Shown: one piece after another, positions 42,201-53,311 of the stretch
How positions within the stretch are numbered: position 1 is the first letter of the stretch
How the letters are laid out: the number at the start of each line of letters is the position of its first letter
Source: Neoceratodus forsteri
Taxonomy: Eukaryota; Chordata; Ceratodontiformes; Ceratodontidae
Length of the DNA: 64,000 nt
Direction of reading: 5' to 3'
Assembly (NCBI GenBank): GCA_016271365.2
Contig: CM028130.1
Span: 474,361,001-474,425,000 of the forward strand
Program-made: the position numbers and the translations under genes
The notes under the pieces: generated by a model
Told to the model about the DNA's origin: nothing
What the model saw: the letters and a program-made list of their open reading frames with translations, nothing else
Databases searched by the model: none

Positions 42201-43760
42201 GGAAGCAGGCCTGCTTGTACCCCATCTACCTCTCCCTCTAAAGAATCCCCTCTGGACGTAAGCTGAAGAGGAGGCCTGGGCTTGGTAAAAAGGCCTATGA
42301 AAAGGCCTGCCCCTGCACCTGGAAGGCTGCCTTTGAGGAGTGGCCTGCCTTTCCTTGGCCTGTGCACTCCTATAGGTGGTCCTATACTCATCCATTTTCT
42401 TCATGTAATTCTCTATCTGCTCCCCAAACAGGGAATTACCCACAACAGGAAAATCCATGGCCTTAGTCTGGGTATCCTGTGACAGGCTAGTACATCTGAG
42501 CCAAGCCATTCTGCGGAGTGCCACAGATGTAGCCATGACTCTTGATGACACATCATTAGAGTCCACTGCAGCATGGAATTGCACCTTAGATGCCTCAATA
42601 CCATCAGCAGCCACCTGCTCCAACTCCTTGGCAAGCTGGCCAGGGACCTGTTTTGCTAGAGCCATAACAATATCCCATCTGGATTTCTGGTATCTAGCAA
42701 CATAAGTCATATAATTTGCCTGTCTGAGTCCCAAGGATGCTGCCATGTACTGTTTCTTTGCCATGGCATCAATCCTCCTGGAGTCCTTGTCAGGGGTGTG
42801 AAGCCAAGGGAATATTTGCCTTGTCACAGGCTGCAGCCTGCACTACCAACATGGCTGCATTGTTGTGTAAGGAACTCCGTATCAGAGCCTGACAATGTGT
42901 ACCTCTTGTCCATTCTCTTATCCACAGGAGGTATAGTGTGAGAGTTTTAGAATTTTTACTGTCTGTTTCCCAAAAGATTTATGCAAAGGAATAGACAGTC
43001 TCCTAGACTCTGGGATATCCATCATTTCCACATAGTCAGGCTCCTCTTGATCATCCACAGCCTCCTCCATAGGGAGCTGGAGGGTTTCAACCACTTTTTA
43101 TAAAACATAAAATGAGAAGGGACTCAGAAAGCCTAGGAGGGACACTCCTGAAGGTCTGTCTGGGGAGATGTCCGTTTAATGGGCACATCAGACTTTCAAA
43201 TCCACATTCACTCTCCTCATACTCCTCTTCCCCTCCTCCAGTTCATAAAATTCCTCTAAATCATACTCTTGAACCGGGGGAACCGTCCGAACCGTACGCT
43301 TACCTGATGGTGCCGGTTCGGTCGGAACTTGGGAAAGCAACTGGAAAATTTTAATCGCTTTGGCTATTTCTTCAGCAGTTGGAGAGGAAAGTTTTGGCTC
43401 CACAACAGCTGATTTCCTAGTCCTTTTCGCTGGAACCAACTCCTCCGAGTCGGCTCTCCTCTTGCCCGAGGAAGTCTCGCTCTGGTCAGAGGGCACTCCC
43501 TCCGGTTTGGTTTCAACCGAACCGGGCTGGCCATCTGGGTCAGCGGACTTTTTGGCCTCCCTTTCCCTGAACCTACCAACTCTCTTTTCCAGGGTAGCTG
43601 CAGGAAAATTTTTGCAAATCTGGCAGTCTGCATTGAGGTGGTCAAACCCCAGACAATAAACACAGGTGGTGTGGGGGTCAGCCTTGGCAAAGACTTCCCC
43701 ACAGACACTGCAGTGTTGAAACCCAGTGGGCCCGGTTTTTCTTTTGGGTTTCTCAGACAT
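42162..43760 (-). pseudogene. DIRS A2 gag-like protein
   Basis: Starts at the ATG complementary to 43,758-43,760 (M-S-E-K-P-K-R-K). The finger domain is in the first 55 residues (CxxC, D-x-H, CxxCLG, D-H, CxxC), then a Lys/Glu helix, an S/P-rich linker and an acidic E-E-E-Y-E-E-G type end before a stop at 43,188. 42,827-42,162 continues in another frame: K-D-S-R-R-I-D, A-A-V-D-S-N-D-V-S-S-R-V, A-L-R-R-M-A-W-L-R, then an Arg/Gly/Phe-rich basic tail. It is probably a nucleocapsid-like protein broken by at least one frameshift. Confidence 0.8.
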
Positions 43761-44150
43761 AGTGCCAGTCCTAACCAAACTTGCCCGTTTATGGCAATCC
43801 GCCAAGGAAGACCCTCTTATCGGTTCCCAACCGTGTCACGGGTTGTGGAAAAAACCGTAATAAAATCCGTTTTTTTTAGAACCGATAAGAACCAGTAACC
43901 ACACTCTAAAAGACAGATTAATATATTTTAAAACAACCTGATCGGTTCAAACCGAACCGATAAACCGTTTACAAGTTCCACACAGAAGGAATAAATGTAA
44001 AACCTATCTAGTACTCACAATACCACAGACAGAGCTTGAACCGACCGGTTGCGGTTTAAATTCGGTCAAAAAAACGAGAAAATAATACTTTAACCGACAA
44101 AATGAAATGAGCAGAAGGAGAAAATCTCCGGAGCGACTGTTCAGTGAGGC
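43761..44150. promoter_or_regulatory. DIRS A2 5' leader, dense AACCG/CGGTT words
   Basis: About ten AACCG, AACCGT or CGGTT words on both strands between 43,815 and 44,090, including 'ataaaccgtttac' and 'gaaccgaccggttgcggttt'. The density recalls clustered transcription-factor sites (MYB- or Grainyhead-like cores). The same kind of leader precedes gag in A0 and A1. Promoter role inferred. Confidence 0.4.
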
Positions 44151-44327
44151 TGAGTAAAGAATCTGACAGTTTGAGTTTGAAGAACAACAGACAGAGTTTT
44201 CAACCGAGCTCGAGCTCAGCGTTCCATGCCTGGCATGGAAAGTTAACTCTTTCACCTCCGGAGCAGTTCAAAGGTTGGGACTCACTGCATATGTCATAAT
44301 ATAGCAAGACTTCATGTTGTTTGAAAG

Positions 44328-45230
44328 ACGGCACACTGGGAGGGTCTACCGCAAGCCACGGGGCAGCTGTGTGCCAGTCTAGACTCGGGTGGTCGAGCAG
44401 TCCCCCCACCCCAATCCCCGATGGTGCCAACAGTAATACTAAAATGCATATACTCTGTTACCACTGTTAACATTAAAATGGTATTGCACATGCCCCACCT
44501 TCCTGGTCCCCTGATGCTGGTGATTGTAATAATACAATCCCCCCCTCTCCGAACCCGACCTTGCCTGTAACAAAACTAATTTGTTCTCATGCCCCTCCCT
44601 GACCCCAAAGGTGCAGCACTACTATCATTAATCATAGCTGGCACCCAGCACAGCCCACCCTCACACTTCTGGGGTTGGCTGCCGACTGGACTGTAAGTGA
44701 GCCTACTGTAATGTGCAAGATGTGTACGCGGTACACATTACAGAAGGCTCAGTGACAGTTCAGTCGGCAGCCAGCCGCAGAGGTGTGTGGTGGCTGTGCT
44801 TAGCCGCCCTGATTAATGATAGTAGTTCTGTCACCTTGGGGTCAGGTGGGGCATGAAACCACTATTTTTGTTACTGGCAAGGTTGAGTTCAGAAGTCGGC
44901 TTTATTATTACATTCACCAACATCAGGGATCGAGAAGGGGGTATGCAGTACTCTTTTAATATTAACGGTGGCAACATCGGGGGATCAGGAAGGGGGCATG
45001 TGCACTACTGTTTTAAAATTAATGGTGGCAACATGGGGGGATCAGGAGGAAGGCATGTGAAATACAGTTTTAATATTACTGGTGGCAACATCAGGGGATT
45101 GGGAAGGGGGCATGTGCAGTACTGTTTTAACATTAACGGTGGCAACATCAGGGGATTGGGAAGGGGGCATGTGAAATAAATTTTTATAGTTAACAGTGGC
45201 AACATCGGGGACTGAAGACTGTGTGGCATA
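44328..45230. repeat. Foldback element FB3 with internal ~60-bp tandem repeat
   Basis: The core arms 44,672-44,776 are nearly perfect inverse copies ('ggctgccgactggactgtaa' against 'ttcagtcggcagcc') around a centre near 44,725. Outer matches extend through 'ctgaccccaaaggtg' / 'caccttggggtcag' and 'ccttgcctgtaacaaaa' / 'ttttgttactggcaagg'. The right arm has five ~60-bp units from about 44,925 to 45,220 (gtggcaacatcaggggatt type); about two diverged inverse units lie in the left arm at 44,400-44,510. The 108-codon frame through the repeat is an artefact. Confidence 0.75.
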
Positions 45231-45534
45231 TTGCCACAAACAGGCAACACTCCCCAAGATGAATATTCTAAGTACCCTTGGGGACAGTTTACAGAATCCT
45301 ATTTACGGGGATGTGTCAGCTTGCATCTGCCACATGCCCCCTAGCACCATGTCGCAGCCCTTTTTTGGGTGTACCAGCGGAGCAAGCCCTTTTTAGGGCA
45401 GGCAGCCTGTGGTTGACACAAGCTGCCTTTGTGAATAGCTTAGGGAGCAGTGTTTGACACAAGGTGCCACTTGTGCCAATTATGTTTGATGCAGACACCT
45501 TGCATCAAACTTAGGGCTTTGAGAATTGAGCCTG
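45231..45534. other. Stretch between FB3 and the 26-bp array
   Basis: No gene seen. It contains near-repeats of a 'ttgacacaagctgcctttgt' type box and a short dyad (gcagacaccttgcatcaaac). It ends with the inverse of the candidate terminal repeat at 45,520-45,532. Confidence 0.4.
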
Positions 45535-45935
45535 TGCACTTTTGGAATATGGCAGGAACCCGCAATGTCAAAATGTGGCAGGGACACACAATATCAGAAT
45601 GCAGTGGGGATGTGATGCACAGTTTTGAAATGTGTTGAGTACAATATGTACAATTTTGGAATGTGGCAGAGACAAGTAATATCAGAATAAAATGGTGTAT
45701 TCTGTCACATTATGGCAGTGTGCATCCCACCATATTCTGAAAGAGTCAGTCCCAGCAAATTCCTAGATGTGTATCCTGTTCACCTTCTAAGATTGAGTGC
45801 CCCACAATATTTTGAGATTGTGCATTTCTGACACATCCAACCAGCACTCTGAAATTGTGCACCACCATGACATTCCCTACTGTAGTTTTGTCTAGCGCTG
45901 CATTCCAAAACCACCTTCTGCCGCATCCCGAAGTA
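45535..45935. repeat. 26-bp minisatellite, second block, then inverted units
   Basis: 45,535-45,700 repeats the 'ttttggaatgtggcag' monomer of 37,994-38,488. From about 45,725 the units occur in inverse orientation and more diverged (attctgaaa, attttgagattgtgc, ctctgaaattgtgc). Confidence 0.7.
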
Positions 45936-46624
45936 CAGTACCATGCATCTGAACGTTCTTGATACATATATACTGCACCCAACCCGGTGTTATCTTTGTT
46001 TTCAAATGAATACTACAGTTACAGTCTCAAACTTTGGAGAAATCAGTCCCATAAGGTTGCTGACTGGGAGGACAAGGCTGTGAGTTCTGGTTATGACATC
46101 ATCAGGACCACTTCACTGAAAATGACTTGTTTGAACAGGGAGTGAGATCAGGGTGCAGAATGACTCACAACTTTTAAACAAAGTAACTCTGAGATCTAAT
46201 TTTTGATATGAGGCTTATTGGGAATATGGCGATTCTAATTCTGCTGCACTTTTGGCATGACTCCCTGTTTAAGTCCTTGTCTTGATGAAAAGCTGTACCA
46301 GTAAATGTAACATGAATGAATCATTGGCTTGAAACTTACTGACCTTACATGTTTGAAAGTCACCAAAAAATGTGCTGACAATGAGCCACTTAGCTTGTGG
46401 AAGACAACGGAATAAAGGGTACATCAGCTTGCATAGCACAACATGTATGTCCTGGGGTAATGTTTTTAAATGGGGATCTGAGATACAACATATAGTTTTT
46501 CTTTGTTTTAAAGAAGTAATATGATGGGGGAAATGTCAACACAAGTTATTCACTGTGCTGGTGTATAACTCAGGAGAACACCAATATCCTTTATACATAG
46601 CAGTTCCTTATTTTGAATAGATAC
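45936..46624. other. No feature seen; presumed intron downstream of the exon
   Basis: AT-rich single-copy-looking DNA without conserved frames or repeats I can recognise. Confidence 0.4.
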
Positions 46625-46774
46625 CTCCGCTCCAAAGTCATTCCTCCTGACAATAATATCATTGGCTCTGAAAAGGGTAGGTCGAATATGGGTAGCCAGC
46701 ATGCGGATAAATGCACGATCTGTTTCCAGCTTGTGCAGACTCTCTCTGCTCATCATCTTGTGGAAAATTGGATG
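46625..46774 (-). CDS. Probable host exon: part of a cyclic-nucleotide-binding domain
   Basis: On minus, a 150-bp stretch is open in one frame (50 codons) and is bounded by a good acceptor (pyrimidine-rich, ending ttgttccag) and a donor (GGAG|gtatct), phase 0 at both ends. It encodes H-P-I-F-H at the start, a helical A-F-I-R-M-L-A-T-H-I segment, then R-P-T-L-F, N-D-I-I-V-R-R-N-D-F-G-A-E. The spacing fits the first strands of a cyclic-nucleotide-binding beta-roll as in CNG/HCN-type channels, where the next residues are usually M-Y-F-I. No neighbouring exon was found. Which gene it belongs to, and whether it is used, cannot be told here. Confidence 0.6.
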
Positions 46775-48194
46775 CTGGAACAATACAAGAACAAAAGTGT
46801 TTCAATATTGTAGAAGCACTAGATGAAACATCTTCAACCACTGGTATTGCCTAAACCTTGTTAAAGTGGAACAGTGAGTGAAAAAGCTGGAAAGGTTACA
46901 AAGTTAATTACTGCAACTCATGATCTTCAGTTTGGAGGATCTTCTCCATCGAGACACTCTCTTTGATGTTTGCACAAGAAGCACTATGACCCAACAGGAA
47001 ACTTCGATATATGGGTCTGTGTGCATCGGCAGTATAAATAGCAGTGCTGGCCCCAACCACTTCTCTATCTTTGTTACCAAGGAGGAAAGAAAGACAAAAC
47101 TATCAAATGCTAAACTATGTAAAATGTTAAAAGGGACACTGTCAGCGTTTAGAGTGATTTTTTTTTGTCAAATTTAGCCAGTTTGCATCTGTTACCAGAA
47201 CAAGCAAGGAAACTGCTCTGACTGCACTAAAATGTGATAAAATGCTATTTGGTACTTTTTTGGCCTATTTTTTTATCAAGCTCTAGATAAGCAATCCGCC
47301 CAACCTGAAAGCTGCCAGAAGCATTTTGTCCTAATGAATGTGCATCTGTATTGACGCCATCCTGATTACAGAACTCGTGCATGAACGAGTTTACATTTTT
47401 TTGGGGGGGGGGCAATATGAGGTATGGCTACTGTTCAAAAAATGTGCAATTTCAGAGAAGAAGGTGCCCCTCTGGAACAAAAACGAGCAGTGGAAGTGCC
47501 CAAAAAATAACTTTGAAAAACAGAGCCACAATTTTGGCCAGCCTGCCGGTGCAGCAGCAAGGCAACCACTTGTGATGCCAACGTCCTGGGTTCAGGAACA
47601 GACCCGTGAGTCAGACGGCCAGCCGCGCAGAGAAGGATTGAGTGCCCGAGGGGGAAGCTCTCCTTCTCTGGGGGGGGCAGTGTTCGGCCTGTTGGCAACC
47701 TCTGGCGGAAGCCGGGGGCATCGCAAGAAAGGCCAGCGCTTGCTTGCATAGGAGGTGGGACAGACGCTGGCGTCATTGCATGCCCGGCCTCCCAGGGGAT
47801 CACAGCTCTTCAAAAATTCCAGTCCCTCAAGTAGGACGCCCTTCTCCGCCATTGCTCCCACTGCCACCAGTGTCCACGGGGAAGGGTCCCACTCCCGTGG
47901 CCCCACCCTGTGGGGTATGCCAAAGCTCGCTACCATTGACCCGGGGGTGTCCGGCAGCGTCCCCACTCAAGAGGTAATCCTGGGCACGGTGGGTCAGTGT
48001 GCGGGCAGGGACTGAGCTCCACTGGGGGACGGCCTAAAAACTGCAGAATTTGAGCATGCACATTGCAGAATATTCTGCTTGTGTTTGAATCCAGTAAGAT
48101 CTCTGTGAGAGATCTGAGAGAAGTCCAGAGGCATACTCATGAGAATGCCCTTGATAGTTAGCTATTCGCATGTTGAGCATAGCTGCTGCAAATA
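46775..48194. other. No gene seen; presumed intron upstream of the exon
   Basis: 46,775-47,400 is AT-rich. 47,400-48,050 is GC-rich with long overlapping frames on both strands but no conserved motif. I see no terminal repeats here. Confidence 0.35.
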
Positions 48195-48964
48195 AAAATG
48201 ACTTACCATAGTAATATTGTTTCTTCCACCGGATATCCCAGTAGGATTAGACATACGCAGTCAACTCAGAATCTTGACTGCCCGGAGCTGTGATGTAATG
48301 TGGAATATAAGCAAATTATGGAACTAGAATTTTACATTCAAACTGCTGCCTCTGGGTGTACTGTGTTCCACCTAACAGATTCATTTTGTAGATGAAAAAA
48401 ATTCAACATTACTTACCGTAATTATGATCTTTCTGTATCTTCACCATTCATCACAGATGGGTACTGGCGGAGATCAGGACCCGGGAACCTTTTTTTTTTA
48501 AAGATAAGCAGGCGATGCAGCATCTGACATAGATCCTCGAAGACCTTGACATTACTAAGTAGCGTAAGGATTAGCCATTAGGCTGCATCGACTCCGCCTG
48601 CAAACCAGTTCTGAGTCACCGGAGAGGTAGAGGAAGGGATGGAGGGTGGGACAAGAGAGTCCAAGGGACAGAAAAAGGAGAAAAACTGAACTAAAAGGAG
48701 AAATAACGACTGAGAGGACAGCATATAAGAAGAGACTAGGGGGATTGGTGGGGCCCCAATCTCTGGAAGCGGAAGAAGGAGGAGGGGGGAGAATTTCAGA
48801 GAGAGAGTGAGAGGTAACAGGGATCCAGGACCCTTGTCCGTCACCAGACTGTATAGGAACTGCAAGGAGTTAGCAAAGTTCTTTGCCAGAATTCAAGGCA
48901 CAGAATGACTGGCAATACCCCAAAGCAGAGTCGGCTATTCTGGAGAAGGACAGGGCAGGATTCA

Positions 48965-49035
48965 GTACTCTCTCTCTCTGAAAGATATTGGTGAAAAAAG
49001 AAAAAGAAAACTTTTTTTTTTTTTTTTTTTAATCA
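48965..49035. repeat. Poly(T) tract and CT-rich run in B2 ITR
   Basis: A (CT)n run near 48,972-48,981 and about 20 T at 49,012-49,031, read directly. Confidence 0.7.
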
Positions 49036-49369
49036 GATGGATAACAGAAGAGGGCAACCACCAGCTCCTACCCTTAGGAAGAAGATATGTAGAAGAGAGG
49101 AGTGCCACTCAAACTATACCCCTTAGGAAGACTGTCCCCGTGTGTCTCAACTAATCTCACTCAAGCAAGGGTGCCAGAAGATGGCAACAGTTGAGGGGCT
49201 AAGGAAGAAAGGCACTTTCCTATACTGGTTTTAACCATACAGGAACAAGAAGTGGAGGCTACGCCCTTTACGCCAGAGGTTCGGCACCTATTCAGTGAAG
49301 ATAGGGAAGGCACAGAGGAGAGGATTCCAGAGACTGAAGCCACAAGGGAAGGTGGGAGGATTGTGATGA

Positions 49370-49465
49370 ATGGTGAAGAATACAGAAAGATCATAATTAC
49401 GGTGAAGTACGTAGTTTGAATATCTTATCTGTTCAATCTTCACCATTCATCTGAGATGAAGTAAT
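49370..49465. repeat. DIRS B2 internal complementary region
   Basis: It contains 'agatcataattacggtgaag', complementary to the left end, and 'caatcttcaccattcatct', complementary to the right end. Confidence 0.8.
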
Positions 49466-49773
49466 ACCAAGCCCCGAAGGAGGTTGACTGATTGCACCCT
49501 AAGGGACAGTGTCCCTTAGCCCTCAGTGGGTGACACACTAAGGGGGGGAACCTTCTGGGCCTGAGGAGGCCCTAGAGAGGGGAGAGCAAGACGGGGTTCC
49601 CACGGAGGGGGAAGGAATTTGCCCCGACAAACGCCGTCTCGCCCTACGGGAAAAGAGGTAGGTTCCCTGCTGAGCGGAGCAAATCACCCTACGCCGGGCC
49701 AAGGGTGACAACTGGGAAAGGCGAAGCCATGCCGATCTTCTGGTGCAGATCGCTGTCCCTACGACCCTGGTAG

Positions 49774-52345
49774 CTACCTCATTGGCGTTGTAAGATGCCC
49801 TTGCTTGTGCCTTGCTAGCTCCAGGCCACGTGCAGAGAGAGCAATGGCTTGTCTGGTTTGCTCCGAGTCAGGCAGAGCGGCTAGGAACTGACCTAGCGCT
49901 GACCACAAGTACCTGTTATAGGCAGCGTAGTGGGCCTGATGCGCAGAAATGGAGAGAAGCAGCCGTGCCGAGTAGAAAGTCCTCCTCCCCCAGAAATCAA
50001 AATCTGCTGAGTCCTGATCTGGGGGCCGGTCATGGTGGAGGGCGCGAAGCCCATCAGGAGTGTCCAGGTGCGTCAATCCGGACTGCGGATGAGGCAAGGA
50101 GCCTGGAGACTCCGGGGGAGCGCAATACCTCTGGCAGAGGTCCCTAGGGGCAGGAACTCTGGAGAAGGGCCTCTGCCAGCAACGCATGGACGCCTCCCGA
50201 AAAGAAGCGGGCCAAGGCGGCACCACGAGGGTGGCTGTCCCAAAATCGCCTAGAAAGGCGTGCGCCGCATGCTCGGATTGCTCACAGAAGAAGGAGAAAG
50301 GTGAAGGTCCTCCATCATCCTCACGAGGCGCTGATACTCAGAGATCAGCAGCGGGAAGATGTGGACAGAAGGTTCCTCTCCCACAGAAGGGGATGAGGAG
50401 CTGGAGGTCACCATAGGCTCGGAGGGTGGCTGCTTGGGGTGGGGTTGAAAACCTGGCTGTCCAAAGCCCTAACAAGCAGGGAACCGAGCAGCCACCGCTC
50501 TGAACTGTTCTCAGGTGAGAGGCCGCTGGGACCAAAGATACCTGGGAATGCAGGAGAAGGCGGCAGAGGGAGTGGACAGAGCCAAGAGAAGAAGTTGGCT
50601 GACCTCTGCCAGGGCTAAGGGCAGACCATGGACTCCGCGGAGAGTCCTGGAAGACTCCGCAGTCGACAGCTGCACAACTGCTTCGGTACTGCCTAGACTG
50701 CGCCCAAAAGAATCCCCCAAGTGAGGCGACCGGGGCCATGAAGGTCCAGAAGGACGGTCCCCTGCCTCGAAAGAATGGGACCCTCTCAAGGAACCCGAAG
50801 GGGAAGGGCGGAAGTCCGCACTCCGGCTCCGTCCAGGACCCGGGTAGGTCCCAGAGAAGGGCCGGCACGCCGAACCTATACCCCTCGACCCTTCAGAGTC
50901 CGAAAGGGTCCTAGCCCTCGAAGTGGCCAGTCTAGGCAGCTCCGTACACAGGGCGCTCCTGAAGGGGCAATCCCGGAAGGAGCACCTTCCCATCCATGGC
51001 CCTCTTGATAGGCCCCAAAGTTGGGCAACGAGAGATGCCACAGTAGGGGGTACCACCGTAGAGGTGTCAAGGAACCCCCCAAGGCTAGGCTGCAAGGCGA
51101 TGGTGGCCGCACCACAGCCCGCTGGTCAGCACCACTGACCCTAGCCCTAGAAACCCGACTCACCTCGGAGGGACTGGCGCGACCGAGAGGAAACCACCAG
51201 CTCGTCCTCCCTTGCAGACAACTCGAAGGGTGTGACTGCCCATTCAACTCGAGCTGGACTCCGACTCCAAGAGGAAGAGTCAAGGCCCTAAGCCAAACAG
51301 TAGGGGGTCGAGGAAGGACACCTTCCCGAGGGGCCCAGGAGCCAAGGCAATCCCCGCCCGGTCCACAGCACCGCGAGTGGTGCCAGCAGAAGGTGGCAGG
51401 GCAGCTTGGGCCAGAAGTCCTAGGCCAGAGCCAGCTGTGGCACCATCAGGTCCACCGGTGCCAGGGGAGGCACCCGGGATGGAGACGGCGCTGTCAGCAA
51501 CCCCAGTCTTGGAGCCGACGCCACCGCCAGGCCGCTCGACGCCGCGTGCGGCAGTGAGACCAAGGCGTCGGCGACCCCGAAGACTCGGCTCCGACCACGG
51601 CACCACGACGCGGCGCGTGAGACTGCTCAGCGCCCGCGGCGCATCGAGATCCAGCGGCCCTACGTCGCGCCGACAGGCGACACGTGCTTTCGGCGCCGAG
51701 GTGAGACATGGCGAAGGGCGGCGTCGAAGGCGGTTTCCGCGGTGCCGCGAGCAGTGTCAGCACCAGCAAGCCCACCGCGTCGACAGTCGGGTCGGCGCCG
51801 GCGCCACCGACAGGACCCCGGCACTACGAGCGGCACGAAGGCCCCAAAGGCACTGAGCGGCGGCGTCAGGGCGGCGTCGACCGAGACCTAGCGGACGCGG
51901 GGAGGCGACACAGAGAGCCTTCACCCCGAAGGAGTGATTGCGGAGTGGCGCCTCCCGCCCGCTCCCAGGGAAGCGGATGGGCCTCCTGCGCCACGGAGGA
52001 GCTCGGCCACGGCTAGGCTAGAAGAGGGAGGCTCCCTCCTCCCGCGGTCCATGTAGAACCGGGAGGGGACCCGGAGGAGAGCCGAGAGCATTAAGCAGCC
52101 CCGGCCGATGCAGCGGCCCTACCCCGAAGTCGGCAGAGCTCGCCCAACCTTAAGCAGCGCTCTGTTCAAAAGCTTCGGCGGTCCATCGAGAAGCAGGCAT
52201 CGCACGAATCCATGTCGTTTAGCGGGCCAAGGCACGAAAGGCACCGGTCATGTTGGTCAGTGACGGAGTACTTGCGGCCGCACAGGCACCGACGCATAGG
52301 GGGCCGCCCCGTCTTCTGTGATTTTTTGCCCTCCGACCGCGACAT
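49774..52345 (-). pseudogene. DIRS B2 gag-like protein (broken)
   Basis: The start is probably the ATG complementary to 52,343-52,345 (M-S-R-S-E-G-K-K). The first ~60 residues hold the family finger (C-L-C-G, D-Q-H, CxxCLG, CxxC); the His after C-L-G seen in other copies is Asn here. A stop follows soon after. A long Gly/Ala/Pro-rich, CpG-rich middle is broken in many frames. The C-terminal domain (50,226-49,774) has F-W-G-R-R-T-F-Y-S-A-R-L-L, H-Q-A-H-Y-A-A-Y-N and Q-A-I-A-L-S-A-R-G-L-E-L-A, as in B1. Confidence 0.7.
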
Positions 52346-52737
52346 GACCTACGGAGAAAAAAACACCAAAAAACAGACTCGACGTCGCTTTAAATGTAAT
52401 AAAAAGGAAAGATCTTACCGGCGGCGTCAAGTGGAGGCAAACACAGAACTAGTAGACCGACGACTAAAGACGCGAGCTCAAGGCCTAAAATTTTTGAATA
52501 AGGCTTCTTCAGGCTTCTCACGAGGCGACCTCGACGGCGGGGATGAAGAACTGGTGGGCAGGTGGAGTCGATGCAGCCTAGCGGCTAATCCTCGGCGCCA
52601 CGTAGTCGTCGGCCTCGAGGGCCGGCGCGTCTTTACGCCGGCTCATAACCCCAAAAAAAAAAAAAGGCTCCGGTGGGGTCCTGATCTCCGGCCAGTACCC
52701 ATCTGTGATGAATGGTGAAGACTGACACAGATAAGAT

Positions 52738-53222
52738 CACTAGACTATCTGAATTAAGTAATTGTAACCTAAAATAATAACAATAATACCCTTCCCCTTT
52801 TAAACAGGACGGGTTCCAAACAGGATAAAAAAAAAAACACGAAAAGGAGAGCTAGGCCCCCTTGGGCTTACCTGTGTGCATAAAAAACATTAAGTTAAGC
52901 CAATGATTAATGGCAACATTAAGAACCCATATGAAAGTATTGCTGAACCTGGTTCAGGTTATGTAAGGGGAGGTAGGAATGGGAGGTCTAATCCTATTGG
53001 AGATCCTTGGAAAAAAACAGTATTGCTATGGTAATGTTTTTCTCAAACCCCAGTAATCTCCCAGTAGTATTAGACATATGCAGACTACCAAGAAGTGCCT
53101 TGGGAGGTGGGTGCAAAACCTACTTAGTGAAAAGGTTCTGCAATACTGCAGTGTCAAACCTAGCATCACTCCTGGGCTGGATACCCAGACAATAGTGCTT
53201 TGTGAAGGTGTGACATGTACTC
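52738..53222 (-). pseudogene. DIRS A4 ICR and recombinase C-terminus
   Basis: After B2, the A4 ITR resumes, with the ICR at about 52,985-53,085. From 53,215 to 53,120 on minus the last recombinase box is readable: T-F-T-K-H-Y-C-L-G with the catalytic Tyr kept, then A-R-F-D-T-A-V-L-Q-N-L-F. It is cut by the CR1 3' end at 53,223. Confidence 0.7.
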
Positions 53223-53311
53223 CAGGTACGAACATACGAACATACGAAATTTGCCAGCAGATAAAGGCCTAGAGGTCTATCAAGTCTGCTCGAATGTGCA
53301 GCTAGCACCCC

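Larger units (their letters stand above)
38649..44327 (-). mobile_element. DIRS A2, uninterrupted 5.7-kb retrotransposon
   Basis: The best-preserved DIRS in the window. The left end (38,649, 'gaaaaaattactcacc') and right end (44,327, 'cttcatgttgtttgaa') are complementary to the halves of the ICR at 39,105-39,200. The left ITR (38,690-38,860) mirrors 44,150-44,300, including 'ccatgccaggcatggaacg'. Gag, RT-RNase H and recombinase lie on minus in that order. It is dead: RT YLDD reads YLDY and the recombinase tyrosine box is altered. Confidence 0.9.
48398..52737 (-). mobile_element. DIRS B2, second gag-only element
   Basis: The left end (48,398, 'attcaacattacttaccgt') and right end (52,737, 'gaatggtgaagactgacaca', then 'gataaga') match the two halves of the ICR at 49,370-49,465. 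The interior holds only a gag-like gene on minus. The 51,200-52,200 part is strikingly GC- and CpG-rich compared with its surroundings. Same plan and length class as B1, but clearly diverged from it. Confidence 0.8.

Noticed and set aside
44853..45179. 108-codon frame with a 20-residue periodic Gly-Asn protein
   Set aside because: Produced by reading through the ~60-bp tandem repeat; the frame stays open only because the unit length is a multiple of three.
46915..47085. Possible second exon on minus upstream of the CNBD exon
   Set aside because: One frame is open for about 55 codons, but it ends in a stop without a donor site and has no recognisable domain.
47338..48015. Overlapping long frames on both strands in a GC-rich stretch
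   Set aside because: Low stop-codon density from GC content explains them; no motif, and no splice-site pairs that convince.
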